DNA from: Paenibacillus silvisoli
GTDB taxonomy: Bacteria > Bacillota > Bacilli > Paenibacillales > Paenibacillaceae
DNA length: 64,000 nucleotides
Assembly (NCBI RefSeq): GCF_030866765.1
Contig: NZ_CP133017.1
Location: forward strand, 4,802,501-4,866,500
Reading direction: 5' to 3'
Below are positions 34,957 to 44,437 of this stretch, piece after piece. The first letter of the stretch is position 1; the number at the start of each line of letters is the position of its first letter. The position numbers and the translations under genes are program-made. The notes under the pieces were generated by a model. It had not been told where the DNA came from, did not search any database, and saw only the letters and a program-made list of their open reading frames with translations.

Positions 34957-36573
34957 TTACCGGAGCGGTTCCATCGTGAAGGAACTGAATTGAGCATAAC
35001 CCTCCATCTCTCCGTATACGCCTCTGGCATAGAGGCCAATTCGCGGCGCAGTGAAGCACAAGAAGCGATTGCTTCGTTCCGGGTAAAGAAATTCTGCTGA
35101 TAATGCGATTCCGGTTTCTTCGAAGACTCGGCCGTCTATTGAATAGAACAGCGTAAAAAGCTGTGTCTTCGGTTCTAAACGGATTTTGAGCCATATCCGC
35201 TCGCCGTGCTGTATAGGCAGGCGCCATGTACCTAACGTTGTCTTTAGCACGTTCACATATTGTCCGACCTCTAAGTAGAGACCTTCGTGCTCTTGATTCT
35301 CGTACAAGCGCTTGACGTCGAAAGGCTGTGCTGCCGTCTGGCCGAGCCCATTGCGAACATTGAAGAACAGGAACGCATCTGTGTCCCGATACATCGTCAT
35401 CCCGGCTTCCTCACCCCTGCTCTCAGGGTAGAATGCTACCGTGGCGGTCGCTTCAAATCCAAAACTATGCCAGCGCCTCGTTAATAGGAGCGTCGATTGC
35501 AATGAATATGGAATAAACGGTTTGCAAACGATCCGAAGCCCTTTAGGTGACAACGAATACCCCTCTTCAACAGGATGTCTAACCCATTCCCAATCCGGAG
35601 AAAGCTCGGTTCCGGTAAAATGATCATGGAGATCGCAAGCCGGCGCTTGTACCAGTCCATGTTGTGTCAGCACCAATGACGCGCAGGGCTCGCCTGCGTC
35701 TCCGACCGTGAACCATTCATCATCCGTCCATTGAACCGGCTGAAGGAACGTTTCCCTGCCAAGCGGACAGTAGCCTCCAGGCGTTAATGGTCGGCCGCCG
35801 AGGTGGAACATCCACCAGTTTCCTTCCTCATCTTGAACGAGCTTGCCGTGACCCGCCCGCTGTATGAATTTCTCGGGGTCACGTTGCGTAAGCACAGGAT
35901 TATGCGGGCAAGGCTCATAAGGCCCCCATATCGACCGGCTTCTCGAAAGCGTTTCCATATGACCGAAGAAGGTGCCACCTTCAGCAAGCATGAGGTAGTA
36001 CCATCCATTCCGTTTCAAGATATGCGGCGCTTCCGGGGCAGCACCTCCCGTTCCCGGCCAAACCTGCTTCGCCTCACCGACGAGACCAGAGCCGTCCCGC
36101 TCCATCTCATGCACCCATCCGCCGCCGAATACCAAATAGCGCTTCCCATCGTCATCGTTGAAGATCGACGGATCAATAAAGTGATGATTAAGCATGATCG
36201 CCTCGCTGTATGGCCCCTCCGGCCGGTCGGCCGTGAACAGCAGCGTCGTGCAGCGCGGCTGACCGTGGTAATAGGGAACGACTACCCAGAACTTGCCGTC
36301 ATAATACGAGATATCAGGCGCGAATACCCCGAAGGAATCCGGCATCCCGGTTAGATCGAGCTGGCTCTTCCGCGTAATGACGTGACCAATGGCTTTCCAA
36401 TTCACTAGATCGACGGAATGAAGCACCTGCACGCCGGGGAAAAACTGAAAAGTCGAGGTGACCATGTAGTAATCGGTCCCGACCCGTACGATCGAGGGAT
36501 CGGGATGATCCCCGGGCAGCACAGGATTTGTCACTATACCGACTTTGCCTGCGTCAATAGCTTCATCTATCAT
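34957..36573 (-). CDS. Glycoside hydrolase family 43 protein (beta-xylosidase/alpha-L-arabinofuranosidase type)
   Basis: 538 residues. The five-bladed propeller carries the GH43 triad: base Asp in DHPDPSIVRVG, the pKa-modulating Asp in HHFIDPSIFNDDDG and acid Glu in AAPEAPHILKRNGWYYLMLA. A C-terminal beta-sandwich (about 340-535) is the usual accessory domain of the xylosidase-like subfamily. No signal peptide is present, so it trims imported oligosaccharides in the cytosol. GAGGATTG before the ATG at 36573 decides the start, and the gene begins 5 bp past the mutarotase stop. Substrate (xylose, arabinose or galactose linked) is open. Confidence 0.9.
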   Translation of the reverse strand: MIDEAIDAGKVGIVTNPVLPGDHPDPSIVRVGTDYYMVTSTFQFFPGVQVLHSVDLVNWKAIGHVITRKSQLDLTGMPDSFGVFAPDISYYDGKFWVVVPYYHGQPRCTTLLFTADRPEGPYSEAIMLNHHFIDPSIFNDDDGKRYLVFGGGWVHEMERDGSGLVGEAKQVWPGTGGAAPEAPHILKRNGWYYLMLAEGGTFFGHMETLSRSRSIWGPYEPCPHNPVLTQRDPEKFIQRAGHGKLVQDEEGNWWMFHLGGRPLTPGGYCPLGRETFLQPVQWTDDEWFTVGDAGEPCASLVLTQHGLVQAPACDLHDHFTGTELSPDWEWVRHPVEEGYSLSPKGLRIVCKPFIPYSLQSTLLLTRRWHSFGFEATATVAFYPESRGEEAGMTMYRDTDAFLFFNVRNGLGQTAAQPFDVKRLYENQEHEGLYLEVGQYVNVLKTTLGTWRLPIQHGERIWLKIRLEPKTQLFTLFYSIDGRVFEETGIALSAEFLYPERSNRFLCFTAPRIGLYARGVYGEMEGYAQFSSFTMEPLR

Positions 36574-36578
36574 CTTGA

Positions 36579-36896
36579 TCAATCCTCTTTCCGAGAGAAG
36601 ATATAAATTTCGCCGGCATCCTGCCAAAATTCCGCGAAGCACTCGCCGGTCAGCGTCTTCCAGCGTTCTTCTACTGCTTGATCCACAACTCGGTTCGGCA
36701 TTTCAAGCGCCATATCCGACTCCACGACCATGAACAACGTCGATCCTTCGCGGAAAATCCGCAGCGAAACGATACCTGCCTCTTGCATATGCTTTAGATT
36801 CGCTGGAGGTATTTCGTCATGAAGCTGCTGGTACAGATCAACTTTGTTCGGATGCAGCTTTGCAACTTTGAATATCGTTGTCTTGGTACTATTCAT
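36579..36896 (-). CDS. L-rhamnose mutarotase family protein (RhaM/DUF718)
   Basis: 105 residues, the family length. It interconverts alpha and beta anomers of a 6-deoxysugar such as L-rhamnose or L-fucose. Visible features are the ferredoxin-like fold, KLHPNKVDLYQQLHDEIPP with the conserved Tyr/His region, IVSLRIFREGSTLFMVVES and the WQDAGEIYIFSRKED end (family members have W-x-x-x-x-x-F ending near M-x-E-V-F). The start overlaps the amidohydrolase stop by 4 bp, so the two are translationally coupled. That context supports a non-phosphorylating deoxysugar pathway. I withhold a symbol because rhamnose and fucose forms are hard to separate. Confidence 0.85.
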   Translation of the reverse strand: MNSTKTTIFKVAKLHPNKVDLYQQLHDEIPPANLKHMQEAGIVSLRIFREGSTLFMVVESDMALEMPNRVVDQAVEERWKTLTGECFAEFWQDAGEIYIFSRKED

Positions 36897-37750
36897 CCTG
36901 GAAGAACTTCCTTTCTCTCTAATTGATAGAATTGAATCGCATTCCTTCCGAACACATCCTCTATTTCAGCCGAGCTCCATTCAGAGGGCAGCACTTCCCT
37001 TGCGAGCTCCAACATATCGCCGTAGCCGCCCGCCTGCAGACTAACTGGCCAGTCGCTACCGAACAACAGCCGCTTCGAACCGAACATATCATTTGCCAAC
37101 TTGACGTACGGCTTCACTTCTGCTGCCTTCCATGCACGGCCTCCCGAGCCGGTCGCTAGTCCTGACAGCTTGCAGTATACATGCTCGTATGCCGCCATCT
37201 GCTCAAGTCCGACCCTCCATTCAAGATCCACGCCGTTCTCGATACTCGGAACACCTAAATGGTCGATAATCGCCCAAAGTCCGGGAACGCACTTCAGCAT
37301 ACCGATCATGTCAGGATAAACCGACGGACGAATCAGGAGATCGACCGGAAAGCGGTCCTCTGCGATCAGGGTAAGGTTATGAATGATTTGTGGATACCGG
37401 GACCAGTCACCATCCGGTACAGAAGGGAAATTAGGGCGAATACCGATAAATCGTCGACTAGACCGCAGCCTCACGTAATGCTTCTCAAAGTCGGATCCGT
37501 TCAAATCGAGCCAGCCCACAACGCCGATTAATTTCTCGTCAAGCTCGCACAATTCGAGTAGAAACTCCGTTTCCGCTATTGTCGGTGCCGCTTGCACTAT
37601 AATTGCACCCGTCACGCCACAGCGGTCCATTTCAGAGCGGACATTCTCTGGCATATAGTCTCTATACAGCGTCTCGCCGACCTCAGGCGTTAACCAGCCG
37701 TAATCGCCGCGATCTAGCTTCCAGTAATGCTGATGGGCGTCAATAATCAT
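36893..37750 (-). CDS. Amidohydrolase-2 family lactonase (L-fuconolactonase / L-rhamnonolactonase-like)
   Basis: 285 residues forming a TIM barrel. The N-terminal IIDAHQHYWKLDRGDYGWL gives the H-x-H metal motif and the aromatic stretch typical of fuconolactone hydrolases. A further His is in WAIIDHLGVPSIE, and the C-terminal RLLFGSDWPVSLQAGGY supplies the Asp. It would open the lactone made by a sugar dehydrogenase, here perhaps the aldo/keto reductase two genes upstream. It overlaps the mutarotase and the preceding gene by 4 bp each. Confidence 0.88.
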   Translation of the reverse strand: MIIDAHQHYWKLDRGDYGWLTPEVGETLYRDYMPENVRSEMDRCGVTGAIIVQAAPTIAETEFLLELCELDEKLIGVVGWLDLNGSDFEKHYVRLRSSRRFIGIRPNFPSVPDGDWSRYPQIIHNLTLIAEDRFPVDLLIRPSVYPDMIGMLKCVPGLWAIIDHLGVPSIENGVDLEWRVGLEQMAAYEHVYCKLSGLATGSGGRAWKAAEVKPYVKLANDMFGSKRLLFGSDWPVSLQAGGYGDMLELAREVLPSEWSSAEIEDVFGRNAIQFYQLERKEVLPG

Positions 37751-39663
37751 TGCGCTTTACGCCCTTGGATCAGCTGATGGTCATGCTCCGGCCAAGGCAT
37801 CGCATACGTCGGCGTATTCACAAAGCGTTCCATGCAAAGACGCAGTGTAATGCCCGTACCTTCTGGCAACTCAACGCTAAGCCACTTGCCTTCCACGGCG
37901 ATAATGTTCAATACGTCGCCTTGTGATCCGATGATCTCAGCGCGCGTAAACTGATGCTCACCGAATACACCGGCTTGAATGACCAGCTCATGAGCATGAA
38001 ACAAGCTCGTGTTCACAAGTTGCACCGTCGCTGAATCCGGCGTCAGCTTCTCGACAAGTGCCGAAACACCAGCTGGCAAGCCCGGACGTTTCGCTTTGGT
38101 ATCGAAGTAGCGGACACGGCCGAATTGTAATCCGCCGTGCGAGATATGCATCGGTCCTCCGAGTGTCAGTTGGAGAAGCCCTTCGAAATATATGGGACAC
38201 ATCTCCTGCCAGATGTGGATTGCAGAGTAGACCCCTTCGCTGAAATGCTCGGTCCATTCGTACGGGTCGCCTTCCAGAGCACGCATTTTCGCGAGCTGGT
38301 TGCCGATCATTTCATAGTTCGCGCTAAGGATCCGTTCCGGATAGCCAGGATTAAGCCCTCGGATGTATTGATACCACGGCTGCGTATTGCCGATATAATG
38401 CTTCGTCTCCCTGCCTGTCACCGGATCTCTTCCGGAATACTTAGGGACGATGACTTCATTCCAATCGTGATCCTTCGGAATCCGTTCTACGCGTTCCAAA
38501 TCTTCGTCGGCCATCGACATCGACCACAGATAGACCGGATACTTTGGCAGCGCCTCACGGTAGTCGGTCCATCCGCTATCGAATCGCTTGTACGGAACAA
38601 GCCAACGTCCATCCTGCTCCCGTCGCAGCTCCCAGTTGCGGTCGAGCTGTTCTCTTGCAAGTTGGAGACCGTTCAGGTTACCTGTTAATAATGCAAGATT
38701 CATACACGCATTGGTCAGAGGCTCCATGATTGTCATGAAGCCATGGGGCCAGCGCCAGCCATAATAGCCGCCCCACCACTTCCCGTCATTGTATTCGCCG
38801 ATCTCGCCGGTCAAACCAACGTTATCGGGAATAATACCGCCGTTCCTCTCAGCCCGCTCCTGCCATGCCCCCACATAATCGACGACCCACTGTCTCAGCT
38901 GCTCATCGCCGTTCATTAAGAAGGCGTGAGTCAGCAAGCCTGTGGCATTCAAATTCAAGGGAACATCCCCGCGGTTCATCCGATCGTTCATCATGCGGAG
39001 TAGATGCCCGTACACCTCGTCATTCGACCATGCACATTTCCCGCTGGCAAAGTCTACGCCTGGAATATCTTCATACGGAGCCAGATAGTCGTCCAAGATG
39101 CCACGGTGCGTGCTCCAATCTTCTTCATTCACTTCAAAACGCGGCCCCATGCTTCCATTCAGCGGAGAGCGGATCAGCTTGTGAGCTTTATCGTAGTTCG
39201 GCGCTTCCGGGTCATCTCCCGTATACATGGCAGCGAACGATTTCGCCCGTTGACGGTCTTTCAGTGTTGCCGGACCAGCCAGCCCAAGAAAATAGAGATA
39301 AAGATACCCCTCGCCGTGATGCATCCAATCGTAATATTTATCGAAGTCCCGGTGAAGCTGACCATACTGCGTCCACTGCCACGTAATGCCGTCGAAGATG
39401 CGCCGCGAAGCCTCATGAAGCTCATCACTTCCACCTAACGCGTACAAAAGCGCGAGGTTCATGAACGCCTCATACGGATCATCCGAACCGTCCATTCCAG
39501 GCCAATGATCGAACCATACAAGGGTACCGTCTGGCCGGGTATAGCGTGCAATAAACTCTTTCGCCGCTTTATTCAATGTATCAAACAGCTGTTGCTCCTG
39601 AAGCGCCCATTGCGGAGGGACAATTCGTGACGACGCGCGTACTTTAGTCATGGTTGATGTCAT
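37747..39663 (-). CDS. Large cytosolic protein of the sugar operon, family not recognised (helical toroid-like)
   Basis: About 638 residues. The N-terminal 430 residues look like an alpha/alpha toroid: helices with DPYEAFMNLALLYALGG, YYDWMHHGEGYLYLYFLGLA, NLNATGLLTHAFLMNG and NACMNLALLTGNLNGLQLA, and many Trp, Tyr and Asp residues as in glycoside hydrolases or lyases. The C-terminal 150 residues are beta-rich (HAHELVIQAGVFGEHQFTRA). No signal peptide is present. GAGGAG stands 9 nt before the ATG at 39663; a GTG at 39672 is adjacent to it and less likely. It overlaps the lactonase gene by 4 bp. Its position suggests a glycan-active enzyme, and I cannot assign a family. Confidence 0.72.
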   Translation of the reverse strand: MTSTMTKVRASSRIVPPQWALQEQQLFDTLNKAAKEFIARYTRPDGTLVWFDHWPGMDGSDDPYEAFMNLALLYALGGSDELHEASRRIFDGITWQWTQYGQLHRDFDKYYDWMHHGEGYLYLYFLGLAGPATLKDRQRAKSFAAMYTGDDPEAPNYDKAHKLIRSPLNGSMGPRFEVNEEDWSTHRGILDDYLAPYEDIPGVDFASGKCAWSNDEVYGHLLRMMNDRMNRGDVPLNLNATGLLTHAFLMNGDEQLRQWVVDYVGAWQERAERNGGIIPDNVGLTGEIGEYNDGKWWGGYYGWRWPHGFMTIMEPLTNACMNLALLTGNLNGLQLAREQLDRNWELRREQDGRWLVPYKRFDSGWTDYREALPKYPVYLWSMSMADEDLERVERIPKDHDWNEVIVPKYSGRDPVTGRETKHYIGNTQPWYQYIRGLNPGYPERILSANYEMIGNQLAKMRALEGDPYEWTEHFSEGVYSAIHIWQEMCPIYFEGLLQLTLGGPMHISHGGLQFGRVRYFDTKAKRPGLPAGVSALVEKLTPDSATVQLVNTSLFHAHELVIQAGVFGEHQFTRAEIIGSQGDVLNIIAVEGKWLSVELPEGTGITLRLCMERFVNTPTYAMPWPEHDHQLIQGRKAQ

Positions 39664-39683
39664 TTCATTCACTCCTCTAACAA

Positions 39684-40583
39684 CTAGTCAAACAATGGCT
39701 GGCCTTGGAACAGATCATAGACACGCTGAAGTTCATCATTATCCAGGCCTTTCCCATCGCAGTAGGACAGGTTGGTTCGAAGAGACGTCCGCGAAGACGT
39801 TCCCGTTAATGTCACATGAATAGCGGGATGGCTTAAGCTAAACCGCATGGCAGGCTCAATAAGGCCCTTCGGCTCTGTCTTGCGCAAGAATTGCAGCTGG
39901 TCAATACGGCTTTGCGCCTTGAGCGAGATTTCCTCTTCCAAAAAATGAGCTGGCGCATCCGCCAGCATGCCAAGTCCCAGAACGCTGCCATTAATGACGC
40001 CGATACCGGTTTCCTGTGCAAGAGGCATCACTTCATCCTTAGCCGTATGATCGATCAGCATATAACGAGTATAGAATTGAATGGCATCGAAGCTGCCTGT
40101 TCTCATATAATCCAGCAGTAGAGGCAGGATACGAGTCGTCACGCCGGTAAAACGAATTTTCCCATCTCGCTTCAGCTTCTCGAGGGCCGGGACAGTTTCG
40201 TTCATGATGAGATCGACCGGTTGCGTTTCCACATCATGCAGCTGCAGGATATCGATCCAATCGGTTTGCAGCCGCTGTAAGCTGTCTTCAACAGAACGGA
40301 TCGTGCTGTCGAAATCGTAACGAAGATCCGAACGGACCGCTTTCGACGCGATAATGACCTTATCTCTACGTCCAGCAAGCGCTTTGCCAATCCGTCGCTC
40401 GGATTCACCCATGCCATACTTCGGCGCGGTATCGATGAAATTAATACCGGAATCGATTGCCTCGTGAATGAGGCTTTGTACCTCCGCTTCATCCGTCCTG
40501 CCAAAGTCGCCTGCAAGCGGTGCGCCGCCTAAGCCAAGCTTGGAGACGCGAAGACCGGTTTGTCCGAATGTTGTATAAATCAT
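39684..40583 (-). CDS. Aldo/keto reductase (L-fucose/aldose 1-dehydrogenase-like)
   Basis: 299 residues, an NAD(P)-dependent TIM-barrel oxidoreductase. The catalytic tetrad is visible as Asp and Tyr in NFIDTAPKYGMGESE, Lys in KVIIASKAVRSD and His in DILQLHDVETQ. The opening YTTFGQTGLRVSKLGLGGAP matches the D-threo-aldose 1-dehydrogenase/L-fucose dehydrogenase branch. With the mutarotase and lactonase downstream it completes a plausible anomer-to-lactone-to-acid route for a deoxysugar. It overlaps the beta-helix gene by 4 bp. Confidence 0.88.
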   Translation of the reverse strand: MIYTTFGQTGLRVSKLGLGGAPLAGDFGRTDEAEVQSLIHEAIDSGINFIDTAPKYGMGESERRIGKALAGRRDKVIIASKAVRSDLRYDFDSTIRSVEDSLQRLQTDWIDILQLHDVETQPVDLIMNETVPALEKLKRDGKIRFTGVTTRILPLLLDYMRTGSFDAIQFYTRYMLIDHTAKDEVMPLAQETGIGVINGSVLGLGMLADAPAHFLEEEISLKAQSRIDQLQFLRKTEPKGLIEPAMRFSLSHPAIHVTLTGTSSRTSLRTNLSYCDGKGLDNDELQRVYDLFQGQPLFD

Positions 40584-42523
40584 AGCGTTACCTCTTTCGC
40601 TGCTTGATGTAAACGAGGGAGAGTGCGAATGCCATTCGCTTCTATCAAAACGCTGACAGGCGTCGTTTGCTTAGGCTCCCACGGGAAATCGCTCTTCAGA
40701 CCGATCAAACTCTGATCGATCGGCGTAAAGCCGAGCGCTAAAGCCGGCGAGTCCGGATGAAGTCTGAAGTCGCCGTTCTCGGCATCCACGAAGAGCGGAT
40801 CCTTGCCTTGTATGGTATGGACATCGTATCCATAAGCCGCTTTCCAGTTCTCGTAGGAGAGATAGACGGTATTCTTATCTCCCATAAGTACATCCGTTGA
40901 CCCGACCGGCTCGTAAATGAGATTATGATCGAAGCTCGCAATCCGCTCCGGCAGCTCGCCTTCGTAAACGGATGTGTATACGGGATTCCCCGCAAAACCT
41001 TCTCGGAGGTGTTCAAAGCCATAAATCGCGGTCGTACTATTGTTGAATAGGATGTTGCAGCCCAGCTTTAACCCATAGGAAACCTCGGCAAATTCCTGCA
41101 TCCAGATTGCCCATGTCAGTCCGTTGTTCGCAATTATGTTATTAAAGACGCGGTTTTCAATGCCTTTCTCCATAATGCCGAAAGCATGTCCGCCGTGTAT
41201 CCCATATACGATGTTGTTTGTAACTGTCATGTAATCTGAACAGTCATCCAAGTAGATGCCGCCGAACCAATTGCGCCAATGGTTCAGATTGACGAAGTCG
41301 TGTACGCAGTTATGATCGTATACATTCCCTGTGCCCGCTCCCCACGATTCAATGCCTGCCCCGTCCTCGGAGTTCATCATCACGTTAGATACGTCATTAA
41401 ACATAATCCGATTATTTCGTGTATAAAGAAAATCATATCGGTTGTCTCTCGTTACAGGGATTCCATAGATAGACCCGTGATTTTCGAGGACACCGTAACG
41501 ATCCCCTTTCATGGAGATGCCATATCTCGGCGCTTTCATAATGCGGTTATGAGAGATCTCGTTGTCACCGCTTTGATGAAGCTGTATACCAGAGCCTCGC
41601 GTCAGCTCGAATTTGCCGCTGTCATAGATGAAATTGTTGGATACACGATTAAACTTGTTGACATAAGCATCTTCAGCAGACGTAAACGGCCCCTGGTCGA
41701 AGGACCAACCCGTTAGATAAACACCATTTAAACCGGATCCTTCAATCCAATTCCCATAAATTTCGTTATGCTGCGCATGCTTGTTGAGCCATACTCCACA
41801 TACGCCGGCATTCATAAGTCTGCAATTCTTAACCGTAATGGATTCCGCATTTTCCATATAGATTAGACCGTGCTTTGTCTCTTCACGCTCTGCGTTGCCG
41901 TTGACAAAATCAATGGAATCTACATAATCAAAATGTTTGACGGTATCCGTTAATTGAAGCTGCAACCCGATAATTTGAATGTTCCTTACCGGAGCTGATG
42001 GCGAGCTTCCAACCAGTCGGAACATATCTTTTATGATCGGTGCTGCAATGTTAGCCATGGAGAAGTCTGAGCTTCGCGGCCAATAGACCAGTTCTCCTGC
42101 TTGTTCGTCCAAATACCATTGGCCAGGACCTGTAAGCGCCGCGCTGGCGTAACGAATTCCCCATTCGTCGTGTTCGATTAACGATTGAAATGCCCAATTA
42201 CGATCAACCTTCGCTTTATAAACACCAAATTTGATATGTTCCCAATTTGTAATTCGATGCCCTCCGTAGAGAATCGGCGTTTCGCCAGGGTAATTGCGGT
42301 ATTGAACGTTAAATCCGTTTGAACCGCTATCCCGATCGTCAAGCGCGAACTCCCGATCCAGATAATAGATCCCCCCGCGTATATAAACGACGATATCCTC
42401 CGTCATTAGGCCATTAATGGAGCGAACGCAGTCGCGCGCCTTCGTAAGTGAAGCGAACGGCTCTTGTTCCGTACCCGGATTAGAATCACTACCATGAACA
42501 GCTACGTAATAATTCAAGTTCAA
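40580..42523 (-). CDS. Right-handed beta-helix protein without signal peptide
   Basis: 647 residues. It opens with YYVAVHGSDSNPGTEQEPFA, an Asp-rich turn typical of pectin-lyase-fold proteins, then long runs of beta-helix coils with Asn/Gly turns (NEIYGNWIEGSGLNGVYLTG, SITVKNCRLMNAG). The lack of any signal peptide or membrane segment places it in the cytosol, where it could process imported oligosaccharides as some GH or PL beta-helix enzymes do. It follows the transporter genes and shares a 4-bp overlap with the aldo/keto reductase gene. The catalytic type is not visible. Confidence 0.82.
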   Translation of the reverse strand: MNLNYYVAVHGSDSNPGTEQEPFASLTKARDCVRSINGLMTEDIVVYIRGGIYYLDREFALDDRDSGSNGFNVQYRNYPGETPILYGGHRITNWEHIKFGVYKAKVDRNWAFQSLIEHDEWGIRYASAALTGPGQWYLDEQAGELVYWPRSSDFSMANIAAPIIKDMFRLVGSSPSAPVRNIQIIGLQLQLTDTVKHFDYVDSIDFVNGNAEREETKHGLIYMENAESITVKNCRLMNAGVCGVWLNKHAQHNEIYGNWIEGSGLNGVYLTGWSFDQGPFTSAEDAYVNKFNRVSNNFIYDSGKFELTRGSGIQLHQSGDNEISHNRIMKAPRYGISMKGDRYGVLENHGSIYGIPVTRDNRYDFLYTRNNRIMFNDVSNVMMNSEDGAGIESWGAGTGNVYDHNCVHDFVNLNHWRNWFGGIYLDDCSDYMTVTNNIVYGIHGGHAFGIMEKGIENRVFNNIIANNGLTWAIWMQEFAEVSYGLKLGCNILFNNSTTAIYGFEHLREGFAGNPVYTSVYEGELPERIASFDHNLIYEPVGSTDVLMGDKNTVYLSYENWKAAYGYDVHTIQGKDPLFVDAENGDFRLHPDSPALALGFTPIDQSLIGLKSDFPWEPKQTTPVSVLIEANGIRTLPRLHQAAKEVTL

Positions 42524-42602
42524 CGCCTCCTACCATCCGTTCTTAAACAGAAAGCGACTATACTTGGAGCTCGTAGCTTCCAAATATAGCCGCTCGCAAC
42601 TG

Positions 42603-44393
42603 TTATTGAACGTGATATTCCGTATATTGGGATGCTTTTGCAGATGCGGCTGCAAGCTCGGTTTGAGCCCATTGGAAGTTCTTATCCGCACCTAATTTCG
42701 TTGCCTTATCGATCAGCTCGTCTTCAAGCTGGTTGAATTGCGCGTCATTCTTCGCGTATACCATCTTCCAGGACATCGATTTGAGGATTTCACCCAGCTT
42801 CTGCTGAATCACCTTGATATCATCCGAAGGAGCTCCCGCAAGCGACACTACGCCATCGTCTTGAACAACCGTCAGATTCTTCTTGGCATAGTCATACACA
42901 TTCAGCGCATTGTTCGTCGCTGCCCACTCTTGCTCGGCCGCCGTCAAGTTCTTCTTCACGAACTGCGACCAGCCTTCATGCGTAATCGATTCATTCGTTT
43001 TAGGATCAATATTCCATTTGTTTAGCATCAAGAAACTTTCATAGCCGGCTGTGGAAGGATCGTTCTTAGCCACTTTTTCCAAGTATTCAGGCGAATACTC
43101 GTCTTTACCGTTGTTGAGCGTCCATGCCTTGCCTTCGACGCCGTTCATCAGCTCTGTCGAGCCCTGCACGGTTGCCGAGTAGTTCAGCAGTTTAATGATA
43201 CGGTCCGCATTTTTGGAATTTTTGCCGATACCGAATACATACCCGCCGCCGACCGGCGACTCTGCTTGAATGAGCATTTTTGCTTCGTCTTTCGGGAACA
43301 GCGGGATCATGCCTGCCATCGGATTAGCTTTAACGAGATCGTTGCCGTTAAAGATTTGCGATTGCCAACCCCACATTGTCGTCAGCACGCGGCCTTCTTT
43401 CGTTTTGCTTTCTGCATTCGGCCATTTTTGGGAGATCGAATCCGGGTCAAGGAGACCCATTTGGTTGGCCTTATAGTAGAACTGAACGCCTTTCATGTAA
43501 TCACTCGTTGGATCAAATACGCTCTTCAGCTGTTTTGTAGTTGGATCATACTCGGTAAATTGCAGCGTTCCTGCATTTGCGTTAACGCCCATATACCCCG
43601 GAAGCGTAAAGTCTACTAGGCTCATGCTGATGGAATCCCAGTCGCTCCAGAGTTGCAGCGGATAGACCTTCTGTCCTTTGTCATTCTTCGGATATTCCGC
43701 TTGCATCGTTTTCAACGTATTCAGAAGATCGTCATAGGTGTTCATTACAGGAGATCCGGCTTTTTTGTAGAGATCATATCGGGAATAAAGTGCCATATGA
43801 AGCAGGTTCGTCGGCTGGCTGACGCCGATTTGCGAAGCCAAGCCGTACAGCTTGCCTGTACCGTCGCTGTAGTTATCTCTCATGTATTGAAGCATCGAAG
43901 GCAGATTATTTGTGATGTCAGGGCCGTACTGTGCGACCAGATCATCCAATGACATCAGGACGCCTGCCTTGACAGCGCTTTCGAATTGCTTCTTATCCTT
44001 GAACTCGATCAGGTCCGGCATATCGCCGCTTGCCATAATTGCGGAAAGTCTTTCGTCGAATTTATCGCCGGCGAAGATATGATCGATTTTCAAACCGAAC
44101 TTCTTCTCGAAGATTTCCGTTGCAATCTCGTCGCTTTGAACGCCGGAAAGATTGCTCGGACCAATCAACGCCGAGATCTTAACCGGTTCAAGCGGCGCGC
44201 GCTCATCAGTCGCAGCCGTCGTATCGTTCGAAGTCGTTGCATTCTTCGACGTGTCGTTCGTGGATGTCTCGTTCTTCGTATTTCCAGCAGCATTCCCGTT
44301 GTTCTCCGTGTTCGCGCTTCCGCAGCCAACCAAACTGACCGATAGCATGGATACGATTGTTGCTGCCGCTAATACTGAAACCTTCTTCTTCAT
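42603..44393 (-). CDS. Extracellular solute-binding lipoprotein of a sugar ABC transporter
   Basis: 596 residues. The lipoprotein signal ends in LVGCGS (Cys about 24), followed by a long Asn/Thr/Ala spacer and a family 1 solute-binding fold of the LplA type (EKKFGLKIDHIFAGDKFDER, GDMPDLIEFKDKKQFE). The length near 600 is usual for Paenibacillus oligosaccharide binders that serve YtcP/LplB permeases. A GTG or ATG at 44411 upstream gives a few more residues, but MKKKVS at 44393 begins the signal peptide. It follows both permease genes. No ATPase gene is in the cluster, so a shared MsmX-type ATPase is expected. Confidence 0.92.
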   Translation of the reverse strand: MKKKVSVLAAATIVSMLSVSLVGCGSANTENNGNAAGNTKNETSTNDTSKNATTSNDTTAATDERAPLEPVKISALIGPSNLSGVQSDEIATEIFEKKFGLKIDHIFAGDKFDERLSAIMASGDMPDLIEFKDKKQFESAVKAGVLMSLDDLVAQYGPDITNNLPSMLQYMRDNYSDGTGKLYGLASQIGVSQPTNLLHMALYSRYDLYKKAGSPVMNTYDDLLNTLKTMQAEYPKNDKGQKVYPLQLWSDWDSISMSLVDFTLPGYMGVNANAGTLQFTEYDPTTKQLKSVFDPTSDYMKGVQFYYKANQMGLLDPDSISQKWPNAESKTKEGRVLTTMWGWQSQIFNGNDLVKANPMAGMIPLFPKDEAKMLIQAESPVGGGYVFGIGKNSKNADRIIKLLNYSATVQGSTELMNGVEGKAWTLNNGKDEYSPEYLEKVAKNDPSTAGYESFLMLNKWNIDPKTNESITHEGWSQFVKKNLTAAEQEWAATNNALNVYDYAKKNLTVVQDDGVVSLAGAPSDDIKVIQQKLGEILKSMSWKMVYAKNDAQFNQLEDELIDKATKLGADKNFQWAQTELAAASAKASQYTEYHVQ

Positions 44394-44437
44394 TCCCTTG
44401 TGCCTCCCCATTTGTATCTTGCGTCTATATTGTAGTT

